Assembly (NCBI RefSeq): GCF_024171495.1
Contig: NZ_JALJZW010000001.1
Span: forward strand, 62,001-126,000
Length of the DNA stretch: 64,000 nucleotides
Source of the DNA: Deinococcus sp. HSC-46F16
Lineage (GTDB): Bacteria; Deinococcota; Deinococci; Deinococcales; Deinococcaceae
Reading direction: 5' to 3'
Positions 61,455 through 64,000 of this stretch are shown here, piece after piece. The notes below the pieces were generated by a model that saw nothing but the letters and a program-made list of their open reading frames with translations, did no database searches and had not been told where the DNA came from. The position numbers were made by a program, and so were the translations under genes. The first letter of the stretch is position 1, and each line of letters opens with the position of its first letter.

Positions 61455-62792
61455 GTGACGGAGCGCGGGGGACATGACGGTGGGGGCGGCGACGAACGGA
61501 TCCTGATCTACGGGCTGGGCCGCAGCGGGCGCGGCGTGGCCCGCTTTCTGGGCCGCGAGGGGCGGCAGGCCGAGTGGCACGACGCCCGGCCGGGGGCCGA
61601 GGACGAGGCCCTGATGGGTGACTTGGGCTTCAGGCGGGGGGACGTGGCGGGCACCTATGACACGGTGGTCGCCGCGCCGGGCGTGCCCATCGACCACCCG
61701 GACCTCCTGGCGCTGCGGGGACGGGGGGCGGAGGTGATCGGGGAGGTTGTGCTGGCGGCCCGTGCCCGCCCCGCGCTGCCGATGGTGGGCGTGACGGGCA
61801 CGGCGGGGAAGGGCGGCACGACGGTGCTGATCGCCCACCTTCTGCGCGGCCAGGGCGTCGGTGCACGCGAGGGGGGCAACATCGATCCCCCCCTCCTCGA
61901 CGTGGTGGACGACGCCGAGGTCGCGGTGGTCGAGCTGTCGAGCTTCCAGCTTGAGCGGGTGCCCGGCCTGCACCTGCCCGTCGCGGTGATCACCAACCTG
62001 GGGGTGGACCACCTCGACCGCCACCGCACGGTGGAGGCCTACCACGCGGCCAAGCAGAACATCACGGCGGGGCAGACGGGGGAGGACGTGCTCGTCGTCC
62101 CGGCGGGGCTGGACGTGCCGACGCGGGCGCAGGTGCGGCCCTTCACCCCTGGGCGCCTGAGCCTCGCGGACGGGCGGGAGGTGCTGGCCGCCTCCGAGCT
62201 GCCCGAGGGCCTGCACCCCGCCAACGCCGCCGCCGCCCTCCTCGCTGCCGAAGCGCTGCTCTCGCGGCTGGGCCGCCCGGTGGACGTGCCCGCGCTGGCC
62301 GACTCGCTGCGGGCCGCCCAGCCCGTCTCTGGACGCTTCGAGACGGTCGCCCGCATCGGCAACGTCCGCTTCGTGGACGACTCCATCGCCACCCGGACGC
62401 TCGCGGTGCAGGCCGCGCTGGAGCGCTCGGCCCCGCCCGTCGCGTGGCTGGTGGGTGGGCGCGACAAGGGGGCCGACCTCGCTCCCCTGCGGGAGGCCGC
62501 GCGGGGGAGAGTCACCCGCGTGATCGCCTTCGGGGAGGACGGCGAGGCGCTGGCCCGTGGGCTGGACCTCCCCTTTGAAACCGTGCGGGGCGAGACGGGC
62601 GAGGCCACCCTGCGGGCGGCGGCGGCGGCGGGCCTCGCGGCGCTGGGCGGTCCCGGCGGGTCTGGCACCGTGCTGCTCGCGCCCGTGGGCACCAGCTTCG
62701 ACAGCTTCCGCGACTACCGCGAGCGCGGTCTGACCTTCGCGCGGGTGGCCCGTGAGCTGGCGGGGGCGGCCCAGCCGGAGGGACAGGCATGA
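61455..62792 (+). CDS. murD: UDP-MurNAc-L-alanine--D-glutamate ligase MurD, with unusual P-loop
   Basis: 445 aa. N-terminal ILIYGLGRSGRGVARFLG, central NLGVDHLDRHRTVEAYHAAKQNI with the carbamylated-Lys region, and GGRDKGADL near the C-terminus are MurD-like. The P-loop reads GVTGTAGKGGTT: the residue after Lys119 is Gly instead of the usual Thr/Ser that coordinates magnesium. The usual DDSKATN motif reads DDSIATR. The rest is well conserved, so it is probably active but adapted. GTG start; ATGA overlap with ftsW. Confidence 0.9.
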   Translation: MTERGGHDGGGGDERILIYGLGRSGRGVARFLGREGRQAEWHDARPGAEDEALMGDLGFRRGDVAGTYDTVVAAPGVPIDHPDLLALRGRGAEVIGEVVLAARARPALPMVGVTGTAGKGGTTVLIAHLLRGQGVGAREGGNIDPPLLDVVDDAEVAVVELSSFQLERVPGLHLPVAVITNLGVDHLDRHRTVEAYHAAKQNITAGQTGEDVLVVPAGLDVPTRAQVRPFTPGRLSLADGREVLAASELPEGLHPANAAAALLAAEALLSRLGRPVDVPALADSLRAAQPVSGRFETVARIGNVRFVDDSIATRTLAVQAALERSAPPVAWLVGGRDKGADLAPLREAARGRVTRVIAFGEDGEALARGLDLPFETVRGETGEATLRAAAAAGLAALGGPGGSGTVLLAPVGTSFDSFRDYRERGLTFARVARELAGAAQPEGQA

Positions 62793-63901
62793 GTCTGCAA
62801 CTCGTGATGGCGCAGGTCATCCTGCTGACGCTGGGGCTGATCGGGGTGGCGACGGCCTCCCCGGAAAAGATTCTGGACCACGGGGTCAAGGCGCTGATCG
62901 CGCTCGCGGCGACCTTTCTGGTGGCGCGGCTGCGGCCCCGCTTCTTCCTGAAGCTGGCCCCCTATTTCTGGGGCTTCACGCTGGTGCTGCTGGTGCTGAC
63001 CCTCTTTATCGGGCAGGGGGCGGCGGGCAGCGAGGGGGTCAAGCGCTGGCTGGAGTTCGGACCGATTCGCTTTCAGCCGTCCGAACTCGCCAAGCTGGGG
63101 CTGGTGCTGCAACTGGCGTCTTTTTTCTCGCGGCGGGGCGTGCAGAACAAGCTGATCAGCGCCACAGGGATGATCGTCTTCACGACGCTGCTGATCATTC
63201 TGGAACCCGACCTGGGCACCTCGGTGCTGACCTTTGGCCTCGGCATCATCCTGATGTACGCCGCCGGGGTCCGCATCACCAACATCAGCGGCTTCGTGCT
63301 GGCGCTGGGGCTGCTGAGCCTGCCCTTCCTCAACAAGTATCTGGAGACGCACCCCTATATCCTCGAACGCTTTTTCGGCCACGTGAACCGTGAGGAGACG
63401 GCGGAGGTGGGCCTGGATCAGATCGGCAAGGCCCACCGCGACCTCAACTTCGGCGGGCTGTGGGGGCAGGGTCCGGATGGGCCGCGCTACTCGTACTTTG
63501 CCGACGACACCGACCTGATCGTGGCGACGGTGGGCTACTCCACCGGGCTGCTGGGCGTGGCGATGCTCTTTTTCGCCTACTGGCTCATCGTGGCCACCGC
63601 CCTGCAAGTCTCGCAGCTTGCCACCCGCGTGCGACCCATGACCCCCGAGATCCACGGCGCGACCATCCTCGCCACGGGCGCGATGTTCATGATCGTGGGG
63701 CAGGCCTTCGTGAATCTGGCGGTCGCGGCGGGCCTCTTCCCGGTGACCGGGGTGCCGCTGCCCCTCGTGAGCTACGGTTTTTCCTCCATGCTCACCATGA
63801 GCCTCGCCCTGGGCGTGATCCACAGTGCCATGCGCGAGGTGCGCCGCCAATTGCCCGCCGGAGAGGACTCGCCCGACGTGGTGGCGGTTCCGGCCGACTG
63901 A
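62789..63901 (+). CDS. ftsW: FtsW/RodA-family peptidoglycan polymerase (FtsW by position)
   Basis: SEDS glycosyltransferase that polymerises lipid II together with a class B PBP. 370 aa, about ten membrane helices. Visible: WLEFGPIRFQPSELAKL, FADDTDLIVATVGY with the catalytic Asp, and GVPLPLVSYGFSSM (usually SYGGSS). Sequence alone does not separate FtsW from RodA; the overlap with murD speaks for FtsW. Confidence 0.9.
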   Translation: MSLQLVMAQVILLTLGLIGVATASPEKILDHGVKALIALAATFLVARLRPRFFLKLAPYFWGFTLVLLVLTLFIGQGAAGSEGVKRWLEFGPIRFQPSELAKLGLVLQLASFFSRRGVQNKLISATGMIVFTTLLIILEPDLGTSVLTFGLGIILMYAAGVRITNISGFVLALGLLSLPFLNKYLETHPYILERFFGHVNREETAEVGLDQIGKAHRDLNFGGLWGQGPDGPRYSYFADDTDLIVATVGYSTGLLGVAMLFFAYWLIVATALQVSQLATRVRPMTPEIHGATILATGAMFMIVGQAFVNLAVAAGLFPVTGVPLPLVSYGFSSMLTMSLALGVIHSAMREVRRQLPAGEDSPDVVAVPAD

Positions 63902-63916
63902 CCGCAGCAACGCAGG

Positions 63917-63945
63917 AAGGCCCCAGCAGAACGCGGGGGCCTTTT
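63917..63945. terminator. Terminator after ftsW
   Basis: AAGGCCCC (63917-63924) and GGGGCCTT (63936-63943) with TTTTC at the end; mirror-usable for the convergent gene. Confidence 0.75.
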
Positions 63946-63955
63946 CTGTGGCGGC

Positions 63956-64000
63956 TTATCTCCGGGGGTACAGCCAGCCGCGCAGCAGCCGCGAGAGGAG
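63956..64000 (-). CDS. C-terminal end of an unknown protein (partial)
   Basis: The minus strand from the right edge reads LLSRLLRGWLYPRR and a TAA stop in one frame, directly after the bidirectional terminator. Only 14 residues are visible, so it cannot be identified; its existence rests on position and the terminator. Confidence 0.4.
   Translation of the reverse strand, partial: LLSRLLRGWLYPRR

Overview
The window is a high-GC, chromosomal, gene-dense stretch that looks like a Deinococcus genome. The evidence is the FtsZ/FtsA/FtsQ and SigA sequences, the very high GC, and above all the promoters: 27 start codons are preceded, only 5-9 nt upstream, by a TANNNT (once CATAGT) -10 hexamer, usually with no Shine-Dalgarno sequence. 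That is the leaderless-mRNA architecture known from deinococci. I saw no tRNA, rRNA, CRISPR array, insertion sequence or prophage.

Layout. 1-6821 (minus): a division/cell-wall operon murG-murC-murB-ftsQ-ftsA-ftsZ; ftsZ runs off the left edge. 6917-11698 (minus): AIM24-family protein, class I aminotransferase, a two-component pair, a membrane-anchored metallo-beta-lactamase-fold enzyme. 11868-19575: LysE exporter, lepA, M28 peptidase, acetyltransferase, two small membrane proteins, rnhB and an RsmC-like methyltransferase. 19580-24856 (minus): three exported proteins, including a 634-aa beta-helix lipoprotein, then recF-dciA. 24937-32866: N-formylglutamate-amidohydrolase-like protein, polyprenyl synthase, DedA/VTT protein, the purM-phosphatase operon, a meaB-methyltransferase pair behind a 16-codon leader ORF, a PRTase-like protein and an Fsr-like MFS exporter. 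33183-38812 (minus): ABC-2 exporter, hisD, deoB with a DUF3108-like gene. 38950-41640: lptB with a coiled-coil DUF3084 protein. 41719-44913 (minus): a sugar ABC importer without its ATPase. 45382-52346: sigA, then two paralogous DUF4129 proteins, MoxR ATPase and DUF58 protein. 52401-61406: mnmE, a solute-binding protein, small hypotheticals, acetyltransferase, DUF305, mscS, DUF218, trmFO. 61455-63901: murD-ftsW, the upstream half of the classical dcw cluster, about 54 kb from the murG-ftsZ half.

Themes. Translation coupling is heavy: ATGA, GTGA and TTGA overlaps recur, and moxR-DUF58 appears joined by CTGA, which implies a CTG start. Convergent genes are separated by clean hairpins. The intergenic DNA carries small dispersed elements. 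One G-rich family (GTGGGAAGTGGGGAGTGGG-like, sometimes with a G-quadruplex pattern) lies on the sense strand right at the stop codons of at least six genes and in two supplies the last codons. A second, CTGAYAGCTTCT, supplies -10 hexamers for a divergent gene pair. Three exactly 11-bp-spaced direct repeats precede the beta-helix lipoprotein and look like an OmpR/SARP-type regulator site.
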